Below, one piece after another: positions 5,383-13,094 of a stretch of 15,075 bases of DNA. The stretch comes from Fimenecus sp036652055 (GTDB taxonomy: Bacteria > Bacillota > Clostridia > Oscillospirales > Acutalibacteraceae): assembly GCA_036652055.1 (NCBI GenBank), contig JAVVWP010000035.1, positions 1 to 15,075 of the forward strand, read 5' to 3'. Under the pieces are notes generated by a model that was not told the DNA's origin, did no database searches, and saw nothing but the letters and a program-made list of their open reading frames with translations. Every line of letters starts with the position of its first letter. Within the stretch, counting starts at the first letter, position 1. The translations under genes were made by a program, and so were the position numbers.

Positions 5383-6432
5383 ATGAATAAGGAATTTTTT
5401 GAAGCTGTCAAGCTTATGGAAAAGGAAAAGGGTATTCCTGCCGAGTATCTTTATGAAAAGATACAAAATGCAATAATTGTCGCAGTGAGGAAAGACTTTA
5501 ACGGTAAAGATGTTGTTACCTGCGAAATTAACCCTGATAAGCTTGAAATGAATGTCTGCCTACACAAAAAGGCAGTTTTAGAAATCCAAGACGAAGATAC
5601 AGAAATATTGTTAGAAGATGCAAAAGAATACAATAAAAAAGCAAAGGTTGACGATGATATTGCAATAAGTCTTAAAACAAAAGATTTTGGGCGAATTGCT
5701 GCTCAAACTGCAAAACATGTTATTCGTCAAGGCATCAGAGAGGCTGAAAGAGGTCAAATGATGGTCGAATTTCAGTCAAAACAACAAGAGCTTGTTACTG
5801 CAAAGGTTCAAAGAATTGATCCGATTACAGGGAATGTTACTCTTGAAATCGGCAAAGCAGAAGCTATTCTTCCTAAGGGAGAGCAAGTTCCAGGCGAAAC
5901 TTTCGTTGAAGATTCACTTATAAAGGTATTTATAGTAGATGTTAAAGAAACCGAAAAAGGTCCAAAAGCAATGATTTCAAGAACTCATCCTGGTCTTGTT
6001 AAAAGGCTATTTGAAACAGAAGTGCCTGAGGTTTATGACGGAACAGTTACAATAGACGCTGTTTCTCGTGAAGCAGGTGCAAGAACAAAAATTGCAGTCC
6101 ACAGCAAAGACGCTGATGTTGATGCCGTTGGAGCTTGCATTGGCCCTCGTGGTGCCAGAGTTAATAAGATTGTTGATGTTTTAGGCGGAGAAAAAATTGA
6201 CATAATAACATATAGCGAAAAGCCTGAGGAGTTTATTGCAGCTGCTCTTGCTCCTGCTGATGTAATCAGAGTAGACATTGAAAATCTTGATGGTAAAGCT
6301 TGCCATGTAACAGTTCCAGATAATCAGCTTTCTCTCGCAATAGGCAACAAAGGTCAAAACGCAAGGCTTGCAGCGAGGCTAACAGGTTGGAAGATAGATA
6401 TTAAGCCCGAAAGTGGCTTCTTCGAAGGTTAA
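5383..6432 (+). CDS. nusA: Transcription termination/antitermination protein NusA
   Basis: NusA binds RNA polymerase and nascent RNA to modulate pausing, termination and antitermination. The product has 349 aa, short like other Firmicutes NusA and lacking the C-terminal acidic repeats of proteobacteria. Domains: N-terminal RNAP-binding region (~1-125), S1 domain (~133-200), KH1 with GACIGPRGARV (250-260) and KH2 with LAIGNKGQNARLAARLTGW (318-336). The ATG at 5383 is chosen because AGAAAGGA (5363-5370) sits 12 nt upstream; the ATG at 5371 abuts that site and a TTG at 5350 precedes it. The gene is unusual in being followed by a 456-nt gap full of palindromic repeats instead of running directly into ylxR. 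Confidence 0.95.
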   Translation: MNKEFFEAVKLMEKEKGIPAEYLYEKIQNAIIVAVRKDFNGKDVVTCEINPDKLEMNVCLHKKAVLEIQDEDTEILLEDAKEYNKKAKVDDDIAISLKTKDFGRIAAQTAKHVIRQGIREAERGQMMVEFQSKQQELVTAKVQRIDPITGNVTLEIGKAEAILPKGEQVPGETFVEDSLIKVFIVDVKETEKGPKAMISRTHPGLVKRLFETEVPEVYDGTVTIDAVSREAGARTKIAVHSKDADVDAVGACIGPRGARVNKIVDVLGGEKIDIITYSEKPEEFIAAALAPADVIRVDIENLDGKACHVTVPDNQLSLAIGNKGQNARLAARLTGWKIDIKPESGFFEG

Positions 6433-6554
6433 GAGAAAAAATTTTGCACACCTTGCGCATTTTTTAAATCCCTCGCGTATCAAAAATACGCGTCGGAATT
6501 AAATAAAATGCACAATCTGCACAAACTTTTCCCTCTTACACTATTTAAAGTAAA
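6433..6554. repeat. Long imperfect palindrome, array unit 1
   Basis: It starts right after the nusA stop. The 5' half (6433-6480) and 3' half (6486-6535) pair almost throughout: GAG..AAAAAATTT with AAACTTTTCCCTC, GCGCATTTTTTAAATCC with GGAATTAAATAAAATGC, and the perfect tip CGCGTAT-CAAAA-ATACGCG (6474-6492). This makes a hairpin of about 103 nt, plus an AT-rich joint to the next unit. It is the best-paired copy and probably the least degraded. Confidence 0.85.
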
Positions 6555-6667
6555 GAGAAAAAATTTACCGCCTTGCATATTTTTTAAAATCCATTGCAAG
6601 TCAAAAACAAGCGTTGGAATTAAATAAAATGCACAATCTGCACAAACTTTTCCCTCTTAAACTTATA
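6555..6667. repeat. Array unit 2
   Basis: This copy shares the GAGAAAAAATTT start and the long 3' block GGAATTAAATAAAATGCACAATCTGCACAAACTTTTCCCTC in pieces with unit 1. The tip differs: CCATTGCAAG and CAAGCGTTGG pair poorly, so the loop end has diverged while the outer stem is kept. Spacing of the CCTTGC anchor from unit 1 is 120 nt. Confidence 0.85.
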
Positions 6668-6797
6668 GAGAAAAAATTGACCGCCTTGCATATTTTTTAA
6701 AATCCATTGCAAGTCAAAAACAAGCGTCGAAACTCGACAAAATGCACAATCTGCACAAACTTTTCCCTCTTAAACTACTTTAAGTAAAGAAAGTAAA
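6668..6797. repeat. Array unit 3
   Basis: It is nearly identical to unit 2 in its first ~60 bases and in the 3' block ending TTTTCCCTCTTAAACT, but GGAATTAAATAAAATG has become GAAACTCGACAAAATG, which weakens the stem. A longer joint (ACTTTAAGTAAAGAAAGTAAA) makes this unit 130 nt. Confidence 0.85.
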
Positions 6798-6830
6798 GAG
6801 TAAAAATTGACCGCCTTGCACAAACTCAAA
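6798..6830. repeat. Array unit 4, truncated
   Basis: Only the left end is present (GAGTAAAAATTGACCGCCTTGCA, 6798-6820). After it the sequence turns into unrelated AT-rich DNA up to the ylxR ribosome binding site. No gene of useful length and no clear promoter was seen in 6433-6873. Confidence 0.75.
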
Positions 6831-6888
6831 TCAAACAAATATAGCAAGATATTTATCGGTTTTTATTAACCATAAGGAGTTGATAACT

Positions 6889-7158
6889 GTGAAACAAAAG
6901 AAAGTACCAATGCGAAAATGCACCGGATGCGGAGAGGTAAAGCCTAAAAAAGAGCTTGTTCGTGTTGTTAAAACCCCCGAAGGAGAAATTATTCTTGATT
7001 TAGGGGGCAAAAAATCGGGGCGTGGTGCATATGTTTGTCACAGTATAGACTGTCTTAATAAAGCACAAAAGGCAAAGCGTTTTGAAAGAGCATTTGAATG
7101 CTCAATCCCACAAACTGTGTTTTCACAAATGGAAAGTGAGCTTTTAAATGACAAATAA
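6889..7158 (+). CDS. ylxR: YlxR-family RNA-binding protein
   Basis: It is an 89-aa small protein of the YlxR/DUF448 family, normally encoded between nusA and infB. It has been implicated in RNA binding and, in Bacillus, in regulatory roles at the nucleoid. Visible hallmarks are PMRKCTGCGEVKPKKELVRVV (7-27, split here as MRKCTGCG and KKELVRVV) and GRGAYVC (44-50). Cys11, Cys14, Cys50 and Cys55 are present. I chose the GTG at 6889 because AAGGAG (6874-6879) lies nine bases upstream; the TTG at 6880 abuts that site. Its 3' end overlaps ylxQ by 11 nt. The long repeat array before it is not typical of this locus. Confidence 0.9.
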   Translation: MKQKKVPMRKCTGCGEVKPKKELVRVVKTPEGEIILDLGGKKSGRGAYVCHSIDCLNKAQKAKRFERAFECSIPQTVFSQMESELLNDK

Positions 7159-7477
7159 CGAAAGACTTTATGGCATTTTAGGTCTTTGCAGACGAGCAAA
7201 CAAGATTAGCCATGGGCATGATTCCTCAGTAGCGGCAATTATGAATAGAGATGCCGCCCTATGCCTTGTTAGTTCAGACGCATCTGACCGTTTATATAAT
7301 GATTTGGTTTTCACCTGCGAAAAGGTAAACAGCCGTGTTCCAATTATTAAAGTTGAATTTACGATGGACGAAATTGGAATGTGCTTGGGTGCTAAAAAGG
7401 CAGCAGTGATTACCATAAACGACAAAGGCTTTGCCAAGAAAATTAACGAATTAATCGGGAGGAAAACTGATATATGA
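7148..7477 (+). CDS. ylxQ: YlxQ-family L7Ae-like ribosomal protein
   Basis: It is a 109-aa protein of the L7Ae/L30e/Gadd45 fold, whose members bind kink-turn RNA. The start reads LYGILGLCRRANKISHGHDS (7-26), the usual YlxQ helix-turn signature, followed by CLVSSDAS and the IGMCLGAKKAAVITIND motif. It overlaps ylxR by 11 nt and shares an ATGA with infB, so translation is likely coupled. No strong ribosome binding site is seen (GGAAAGTGAG lies within ylxR). Its cellular role in bacteria is poorly defined. Confidence 0.9.
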   Translation: MTNNERLYGILGLCRRANKISHGHDSSVAAIMNRDAALCLVSSDASDRLYNDLVFTCEKVNSRVPIIKVEFTMDEIGMCLGAKKAAVITINDKGFAKKINELIGRKTDI

Positions 7478-9861
7478 TTAAAAAATACAAACTCCACGAG
7501 GTAGCTAAAGACTTCGATGTTCAGAGTAAAACAATTATAGATATTTTAGGAACGCATTTTGAGGGCGAGAAAAAATCTCAAACAGCCCTTGAAGAAAAAG
7601 AATTGGATATGGTTTTTGATGTTTTGACAGCAAATAATTCTGTCGAAAGCTTTGACGAGTATTTTGCAATGCAGCCGGCTGAAGTTAAGCCAAAAGCAGA
7701 AACAACTAAAACAGCCGAAACAAAAGGTGTAAACAATTCGGCAAATGCTAATAAATCAAATGAGATTAAAAGTTTGCCACATACAAATAATAATAAAAGT
7801 GCAAACCCATCTTCACAGGGCAGTGCTGCTCCTGCAAGAAAAGAAAAAGATCCCAACAAGCCAATTCAAGCAAGAACAAAGGGCGAGGTTCGCCATGTTG
7901 ATACAAGAGGCGGAACAGTCGAGCTTGAAAAATACAATGAGCGTTATGAAAAAATTGCTCCAGGTACAGTCGCAACAGGCGATAATGTAGTAAGAAAGCA
8001 AAAATTAAAGCAAAAATCTCAACAATACAGAAAACAACAGGGTATGAGAAGTCACAAGCGTGAAAGCGAATCAGAGCGTTTAAAGAGAATTGCAGCAGAG
8101 CGTGCTAAAAAGCAAATTGTAATCACAGTTCCTGAAGAAATTACAGTAGGCGACCTTGCACTTCTTCTTAAAATGACTGCTGCCGAAGTTATCAAAAAGC
8201 TTGTTGCACTTGGCGTTATGGCAACTGTTAATGAAGTTATTGATTATGATACGGCTGCGATTGTAGCTACTGAACTCGGTGCAAGAGCCGAAAAAGAAGT
8301 TGTAGTTACAATTGAAGAAAGAATTATAGATGATACCGAAGATACTGATGATAACCTTGTAAAGCGTGATCCTGTTGTTGTAGTTATGGGGCATGTTGAC
8401 CACGGTAAGACATCACTTTTAGATGCTATTCGTAATACTTCAGTCACAGAAACAGAAGCAGGTGGAATTACTCAGCATATCGGTGCTTACAGAGTAAACA
8501 TTGGCGGTCAAATGATAACATTCCTTGACACGCCTGGTCATGCTGCTTTCACATCTATGCGTGCTCGTGGTGCAATGGCTACTGATATTGCAATCTTAGT
8601 TGTTGCAGCAGACGATGGAATTATGCCACAAACAATTGAAGCAATAAATCACGCTAAAGCAGCGGGAGTTTCTATTATAGTTGCTATCAATAAAATGGAT
8701 AAGCCTGATGCAAAAACAGATAAGATTATGCAGCAGTTGACTGAATATTCATTAATTCCAGAAGAATGGGGCGGCGATGTTATTTGCGTTCCTGTTTCTG
8801 CAAAAAGTCGTTTTAATATTGATAAACTATTAGAATCTGTAATTTTGGTTGCAGATATGCAAGAACTTAAAGCCAACCCAAATCGTGCAGGTAGAGGTAT
8901 TGTTATTGAGGCAAAGCTTGATAAGGGCAGAGGCCCTGTTGCTACACTTCTTGTTCAAAATGGTACACTTAGATCAGGCGATATAATAGTAGCAGGTTCA
9001 ACAGTCGGCAGAATTAGAGTTATGACAAACGAAAAAGGTCAAAAGCTTGAAGAAGCAGGCCCGTCAGTTCCAGTTGAAGTTATGGGGCTTGCAGAAGTTC
9101 CTCAAGGCGGCGATGTTTTTGATGCTGTTTCTGATGAAAAGCTTGCTCGTGAATTAGTTGAACAAAGAAAAAGAGAAGCAAAAGAAGAACAATTTAGTCT
9201 TTATCAAAAGGTTACGCTTGACAATCTTTTTGCATCAATTAGTGATGGCGAAATGAGAGATCTTAACATTATAGTTAAGGCTGATGTTCAAGGTTCGGTT
9301 GAAGCTGTTAAGCAAAGTCTTGAAAAGCTTTCAAACGATGAAATTCGTGTTAAGGTTATTCATGGTGGTGTTGGTGCTATAAGCGAGTCAGATGTTATGC
9401 TTGCAGACGCATCTAATGCAATTATTGTTGGATTTAATGTTCGTCCTAACCCTGTTGCGATGACTCTTGCAGAGCGTGACGGAGTAGATATGAGAATGTA
9501 TAGAATTATCTATGATTGTATTGAAGAAATTGAATCAGCAATCAAGGGAATGCTTGCACCTAAGTTCCGTGAACTTTTACAAGGCAGAGCAGAGGTTAGA
9601 AATGTATTCAAATTGACTACTGCTGGTGTTGTTGCAGGTTCATATGTTCTTGACGGAAAAATCACAAGGAATTCACAAATCCGTGTAGTTCGTGATGGCA
9701 TAGTAATTACAGAAGATGAAATTTCTTCACTTAAGCGTTTTAAAGATGATGCTAAAGAGGTTGCAGCAGGTTATGAATGTGGCGTCGGTCTTGAAAAGTT
9801 TAATGACATTAAAGAAGGCGATGTGTTAGAGGCCTTTATTATGGAAGAATACAGAGATTAA
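7474..9861 (+). CDS. infB: Translation initiation factor IF-2
   Basis: This GTPase (795 aa) places fMet-tRNA on the 30S subunit and promotes subunit joining. An IF2N-like domain lies at ~1-50, then a Lys/Gln/Ser-rich low-complexity linker (~70-215), a second IF2N domain (~218-268) and the GTPase: G1 GHVDHGKT (306-313), G3 DTPGH (352-356), G4 NKMD (406-409), G5 SAKS (442-445). Domains II, III and IV follow, with the usual IF-2 segments VKADVQGSVEAV, GVGAISESDV and FNVRPN. GGGAGG (7457-7462) precedes the ATG by 11 nt, and the ATG overlaps the ylxQ stop. Length is normal for Clostridia. Confidence 0.97.
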   Translation: MIKKYKLHEVAKDFDVQSKTIIDILGTHFEGEKKSQTALEEKELDMVFDVLTANNSVESFDEYFAMQPAEVKPKAETTKTAETKGVNNSANANKSNEIKSLPHTNNNKSANPSSQGSAAPARKEKDPNKPIQARTKGEVRHVDTRGGTVELEKYNERYEKIAPGTVATGDNVVRKQKLKQKSQQYRKQQGMRSHKRESESERLKRIAAERAKKQIVITVPEEITVGDLALLLKMTAAEVIKKLVALGVMATVNEVIDYDTAAIVATELGARAEKEVVVTIEERIIDDTEDTDDNLVKRDPVVVVMGHVDHGKTSLLDAIRNTSVTETEAGGITQHIGAYRVNIGGQMITFLDTPGHAAFTSMRARGAMATDIAILVVAADDGIMPQTIEAINHAKAAGVSIIVAINKMDKPDAKTDKIMQQLTEYSLIPEEWGGDVICVPVSAKSRFNIDKLLESVILVADMQELKANPNRAGRGIVIEAKLDKGRGPVATLLVQNGTLRSGDIIVAGSTVGRIRVMTNEKGQKLEEAGPSVPVEVMGLAEVPQGGDVFDAVSDEKLARELVEQRKREAKEEQFSLYQKVTLDNLFASISDGEMRDLNIIVKADVQGSVEAVKQSLEKLSNDEIRVKVIHGGVGAISESDVMLADASNAIIVGFNVRPNPVAMTLAERDGVDMRMYRIIYDCIEEIESAIKGMLAPKFRELLQGRAEVRNVFKLTTAGVVAGSYVLDGKITRNSQIRVVRDGIVITEDEISSLKRFKDDAKEVAAGYECGVGLEKFNDIKEGDVLEAFIMEEYRD

Positions 9862-9862
9862 C

Positions 9863-9911
9863 TCTTGTGATGGGAAATTTTGAATTTTTCCGCCCTCGCA
9901 ATACCACAAGA
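9863..9911 (+). repeat. Hairpin element A in infB-rbfA gap
   Basis: TCTTGTG (9863-9869) and CACAAGA (9905-9911) form a perfect 7-bp outer stem. The interior holds a GGGAAA...TTTTTCC stem and the motif CCGCCCTCGCAATA. It starts two bases after the infB stop. There is no T-run. Confidence 0.6.
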
Positions 9912-9925
9912 AAACTATAAATAAA

Positions 9926-9965
9926 ATGGTGATTTTTGAGCTTTCCATTCTCGCAACATCACTAT
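9926..9965 (+). repeat. Hairpin element B in infB-rbfA gap
   Basis: ATGGTGAT (9926-9933) and ATCACTAT (9958-9965) form an 8-bp stem with one G.T. The interior TTTTGAGCTTTCCATTCTCGCAAC aligns with TTTTGAATTTTTCCGCCCTCGCAA of element A. The outer stems differ in sequence but both still pair, suggesting a duplicated structured element under pairing constraint. Confidence 0.5.
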
Positions 9966-9995
9966 ATTGCTAAGATTTTTAGGGAGGTCATTATT

Positions 9996-10364
9996 ATGGC
10001 AACTTACAGAGCCGATCGCATATCAGAAGATATAAAGCGTGAAATAACTGCTGTTATTCGTGAGCTTAAAGATCCTCGAATTAAAAACAAAATTTTAACG
10101 GTTGTCAGAGCCGAGGTTACCTCAGACCTTTCCTATGTAAAGGTTTATATAAGTGCATTTGAGGGGATAGATGAGGCAAAGGTTGCAGTTAAAGGGCTTG
10201 AAAGTGCAACGGGGCTGATTAGGCGTGAAATCGGGACAAGGCTTCACCTTAGAAAAACGCCTGAATTGAAATTTATTGCTGATAATTCCGTTGAACACGC
10301 AGTAGAAATATTCAAAAAAATTGAAAAAGCTTCAGAGGAAGAAAATGATGACGAACAAGATTAA
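9996..10364 (+). CDS. rbfA: Ribosome-binding factor A
   Basis: RbfA (122 aa, usual length) is a KH-type cold-shock protein that binds 30S precursors near the 5' end of 16S rRNA and assists maturation. Seen: ATYRADRISEDIKREI at the start, the LKDPRIKNKILTVVRAEVTSDLSYVKVYIS core, GLIRREIGTRLHLRKTPEL, and a final acidic tail (EEENDDEQD). AGGGAGG (9981-9987) eight bases upstream fixes the ATG at 9996; the frame is open further upstream with no better start. Its end overlaps the next gene by about 20 nt. Confidence 0.95.
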   Translation: MATYRADRISEDIKREITAVIRELKDPRIKNKILTVVRAEVTSDLSYVKVYISAFEGIDEAKVAVKGLESATGLIRREIGTRLHLRKTPELKFIADNSVEHAVEIFKKIEKASEEENDDEQD

Positions 10365-11310
10365 TTCGAAAGAAGCTGCAACGCTTTTAAAGAATGCAGA
10401 TAATATTTTGATTTTAGCTCATAAAAATCCAGATGGTGACACTCTCGGCAGTGCTTTTGCACTGCTTAGGGTGCTTAAAAAGTTATCTAAAAACGCCTTT
10501 GTTGACTGCTCTGATGAAATACCTCCTAAATATTCTTATATGTGGGAGGGAATAGAAAACATCCGCATTGAAAACCCTGATTTTGTAGTATGTGTGGACA
10601 TTGCTGATATAAAGCTTCTCGGCGGAGAAAATACATCTAAATATGAGGGCAAAGTCAATCTTTGCATTGACCATCATATGTCAAATACGCAGTATGCACA
10701 AAATCTTTTTTTAAGGGAATGTGCGGCAACCTGCGAGATAATTTATGAAGTTATAGAAAATCTTGAAGCAGAGCTTGATAAAGGTATAGCCGATTGTATT
10801 TATACAGGGCTTTCAACCGATACAGGCTGTTTTAGATATTCAAATGTCACCCCGTCAACTCATATTCTTGCAGCGAAAATGCTTGAATTAGATGCAGATT
10901 TTGATATTATTAACAGAGTGATGTTTGAAACAAAAACAAGAGCATATTTGAAGCTTGAAGAATTGGTTTTAAATTCAATCGAAATGTATTATGGCGGAAA
11001 ATGTGCAGTAATAACAATAACTCAAGAAATGTTCAGGCAAAGTGGCTCAAATGAAAGTGAATGTGATGGAATTGCGTCACTTCCAAGAAAAATAGAGGGC
11101 GTTTTGGTTGGAATTTCAATCAGAGAGCGAACAGATGGAACTTTTAAAGTGTCGCTTCGCACCTATGAGCCAATTAACGCAGCACAGGTATGCGGAAAAT
11201 TTGGTGGCGGCGGTCACGCAAGGGCGGCAGGCTGTGAATTTTCAGATGATTTTGAAGCTTCAAAGAAAAAGTTATTAGATACCATTAAAGAAGAACTGGA
11301 GTCTATATGA
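10345..11310 (+). CDS. nrnA: DHH/DHHA1 nano-RNase and pAp phosphatase (NrnA-like)
   Basis: It is a Mn-dependent phosphoesterase (about 321 aa) of the NrnA/RecJ-like DHH superfamily. These enzymes degrade 2-5-nt RNA remnants and often dephosphorylate 3'-phosphoadenosine-5'-phosphate. Motifs: HKNPDGDTLGSA (26-37), CVDIAD (83-88), CIDHHMSN with the DHH triad (109-111), TGLSTDTGCFRYSN, and the C-terminal DHHA1 signature FGGGGHARAAGC (286-297). The start could be ATG 10345 or 10348 (adjacent Met codons); GAGGAAG (10335-10341) suits both. It overlaps rbfA, and its TGA shares ATGA with truB. Placement between rbfA and truB is standard in Firmicutes. Confidence 0.93.
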   Translation: MMTNKINSKEAATLLKNADNILILAHKNPDGDTLGSAFALLRVLKKLSKNAFVDCSDEIPPKYSYMWEGIENIRIENPDFVVCVDIADIKLLGGENTSKYEGKVNLCIDHHMSNTQYAQNLFLRECAATCEIIYEVIENLEAELDKGIADCIYTGLSTDTGCFRYSNVTPSTHILAAKMLELDADFDIINRVMFETKTRAYLKLEELVLNSIEMYYGGKCAVITITQEMFRQSGSNESECDGIASLPRKIEGVLVGISIRERTDGTFKVSLRTYEPINAAQVCGKFGGGGHARAAGCEFSDDFEASKKKLLDTIKEELESI

Positions 11311-12203
11311 CAGGGATAATTTGTCTTTATAAGCCAAAAGGTATTACTTCGTTTTCGGCAGTAAATAAATTAAGAAAAATAATCGGCGAAAAAAAAGCCG
11401 GTCATACAGGAACGCTTGATCCTATGGCGACAGGCGTTCTTCCTATTGTTTTTTCTCACGCAACTCGTTTTATTGAGCTTTTGCCAACTCACAAAAAAGA
11501 ATACAAAGCTAAAATAATGCTAGGAATTACGACTGACACCCTTGATATAACAGGCGAAGTCATAAAAAAGCAAGAAGTTAATGTTACAAAAGAAGAAATA
11601 CTAAAAGCTGTTAATAGCTTTATGGGTGAAATAGAACAAACTCCACCAATGTATTCAGCAATAAAAAAAGGTGGAATTCGTCTTTATGAACTTGCAAGAA
11701 AAGGCGAAGAAATTGAAAGAGAAAGTCGCAAAATAACTATTTTCTCTATTAAGGCATATGACTTTAGTGCGGAGGAATTCACCTTAGAGGTTGAATGCTC
11801 TGCTGGCACTTATATCAGAAGCCTTGCAGATGATATAGGGAAAATTCTCGGCTGTGGTGCAGTTCTTACAGAGCTTGAAAGAACGAGTGCAAACGGCTTT
11901 AAATTAGAAGATTGCTATACATTTGAGGAAATTTCAGCACTTTATGAAAGCGGAGAAATAATAAAAGCTTTCAAAAATGTTGATAATTGCCTTGACTGGT
12001 ATGATAAAATAAATGTAACCGATAAACAAAGCGTGAGATTTAAAAATGGTGGCGGTCTGATGCTTTCGAGAATAGAAAACCCGAAAGAAGTAGGATATTA
12101 CAGGGTTTATTCTCACAAAGATGAGTTTTTAGGAATAGGTGAAATTAAACAGGGCAGCGAAGAATTGTCGGTAAAGAGGGTGTTTGTTGGTGATGAAAAC
12201 TGA
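11307..12203 (+). CDS. truB: tRNA pseudouridine-55 synthase
   Basis: TruB (298 aa, usual length) isomerises U55 to pseudouridine in the T-loop of tRNAs. GIICLYKPKGITS (3-15) and KKAGHTGTLDPMATGVLPI carry the catalytic Asp38. KEYKAKIMLGITTDTLDITGE, QTPPMYSAIKKGGIRLYELAR and CSAGTYIRSLADDIGKILGC are further TruB landmarks, and ~230-298 form the C-terminal PUA-like region. The ATG overlaps the nrnA stop by 4 nt; CTGGAG lies just upstream. Its 3' end overlaps ribF by 11 nt. Confidence 0.96.
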   Translation: MTGIICLYKPKGITSFSAVNKLRKIIGEKKAGHTGTLDPMATGVLPIVFSHATRFIELLPTHKKEYKAKIMLGITTDTLDITGEVIKKQEVNVTKEEILKAVNSFMGEIEQTPPMYSAIKKGGIRLYELARKGEEIERESRKITIFSIKAYDFSAEEFTLEVECSAGTYIRSLADDIGKILGCGAVLTELERTSANGFKLEDCYTFEEISALYESGEIIKAFKNVDNCLDWYDKINVTDKQSVRFKNGGGLMLSRIENPKEVGYYRVYSHKDEFLGIGEIKQGSEELSVKRVFVGDEN

Positions 12204-13068
12204 AAAATCAATTGCACTCGGAACTTTTGACGGTTTCCACAAAGGGCATCTTGAGGTTATAAATGAGGCTAAAAACAGCAAATACAAGCCATTTGTATTG
12301 CTTTTTTCAGAGCATCCTCAAATGCAGATAATCGGAAAATCGCCTGATGAGATTTTAACAAAAACCATTAGAAAAAAACTTCTGCAAGAAATCAATGTTG
12401 ACAGCATCATAATTGATTTTAACGAAATAAAAAATATGACGCCACAAAGCTTTTTTTGTGATATAATTATAGATAAGTTCAATGCAAAAGAACTTTCTTG
12501 CGGTGAAAATTATTCATTTGGCAAGGGTGGCAAAGGCGACGCCAAACTTTTAAAAGAACTATGCGATGAAAATGGCATTAAGCTAAATATTGCAAAAACA
12601 ATAAAATATAATAACAAAACAATAAGCTCAACGCTTATAAGGCAAGCAATTCGTGACGGAAAAATCGAACAGGCAAACGAAATGCTTGGCAGATGTTTCT
12701 CGTATGATTTTGAGGTAAGATATGGCGACGAGCGTGGCAAAACCTTAGGATTTCCAACAATAAATCAATTTTTTGATGATGGATTTATTGAAATGAAACA
12801 CGGAGTTTACGCTTCATTCGTTTTGATAAATGAAAAAAAATACCCCTCGGTTACAAATTTTGGAAAAAGACCGACAATCGGCACAAAAACAGTGCGTAGC
12901 GAAACTCATATTATTGGCTTTGAGGGTGACCTTTATGGGCAAAATATTGAAGTTTCAATTCTTTCATACATTCGCCCTGAAAAAGAATTTAATGATTTTA
13001 AAGAGCTTTCAAATGCAATAAAAAATGATGCGCAAACTGCAATGAGAATATTTAAAAATTCAATATAA
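12193..13068 (+). CDS. ribF: Bifunctional riboflavin kinase / FAD synthetase
   Basis: RibF (291 aa) phosphorylates riboflavin to FMN and adenylates FMN to FAD. The N-terminal nucleotidyltransferase domain shows GTFDGFHKGH (10-19), GENYSFGKGGKGD (104-116) and SSTLIR (145-150). The C-terminal kinase domain shows GKTLGFPTIN (182-191), GVYASF, NFGKRPTIG and the catalytic-region ETHIIGFEGDLYG (237-249). The start is set at ATG 12193, 12 nt after GAGGG (12176-12180); in-frame TTG/GTG codons at 12184-12190 are less likely. It is the last gene of the conserved operon; the next gene follows after 26 nt. Confidence 0.94.
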   Translation: MKTEKSIALGTFDGFHKGHLEVINEAKNSKYKPFVLLFSEHPQMQIIGKSPDEILTKTIRKKLLQEINVDSIIIDFNEIKNMTPQSFFCDIIIDKFNAKELSCGENYSFGKGGKGDAKLLKELCDENGIKLNIAKTIKYNNKTISSTLIRQAIRDGKIEQANEMLGRCFSYDFEVRYGDERGKTLGFPTINQFFDDGFIEMKHGVYASFVLINEKKYPSVTNFGKRPTIGTKTVRSETHIIGFEGDLYGQNIEVSILSYIRPEKEFNDFKELSNAIKNDAQTAMRIFKNSI

Positions 13069-13094
13069 AATTTTATTTTTGGAGATGTTGCAAT

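Noticed and set aside
6433..6830. CRISPR array
   Set aside because: Repeats are ~115 nt palindromes with no unique spacers of constant length, and no cas genes are nearby.
6433..6873. Cluster of rho-independent terminators after nusA
   Set aside because: None of the long hairpins is followed by a clean T-run, and termination here would cut off the essential infB, for which no separate promoter was found.
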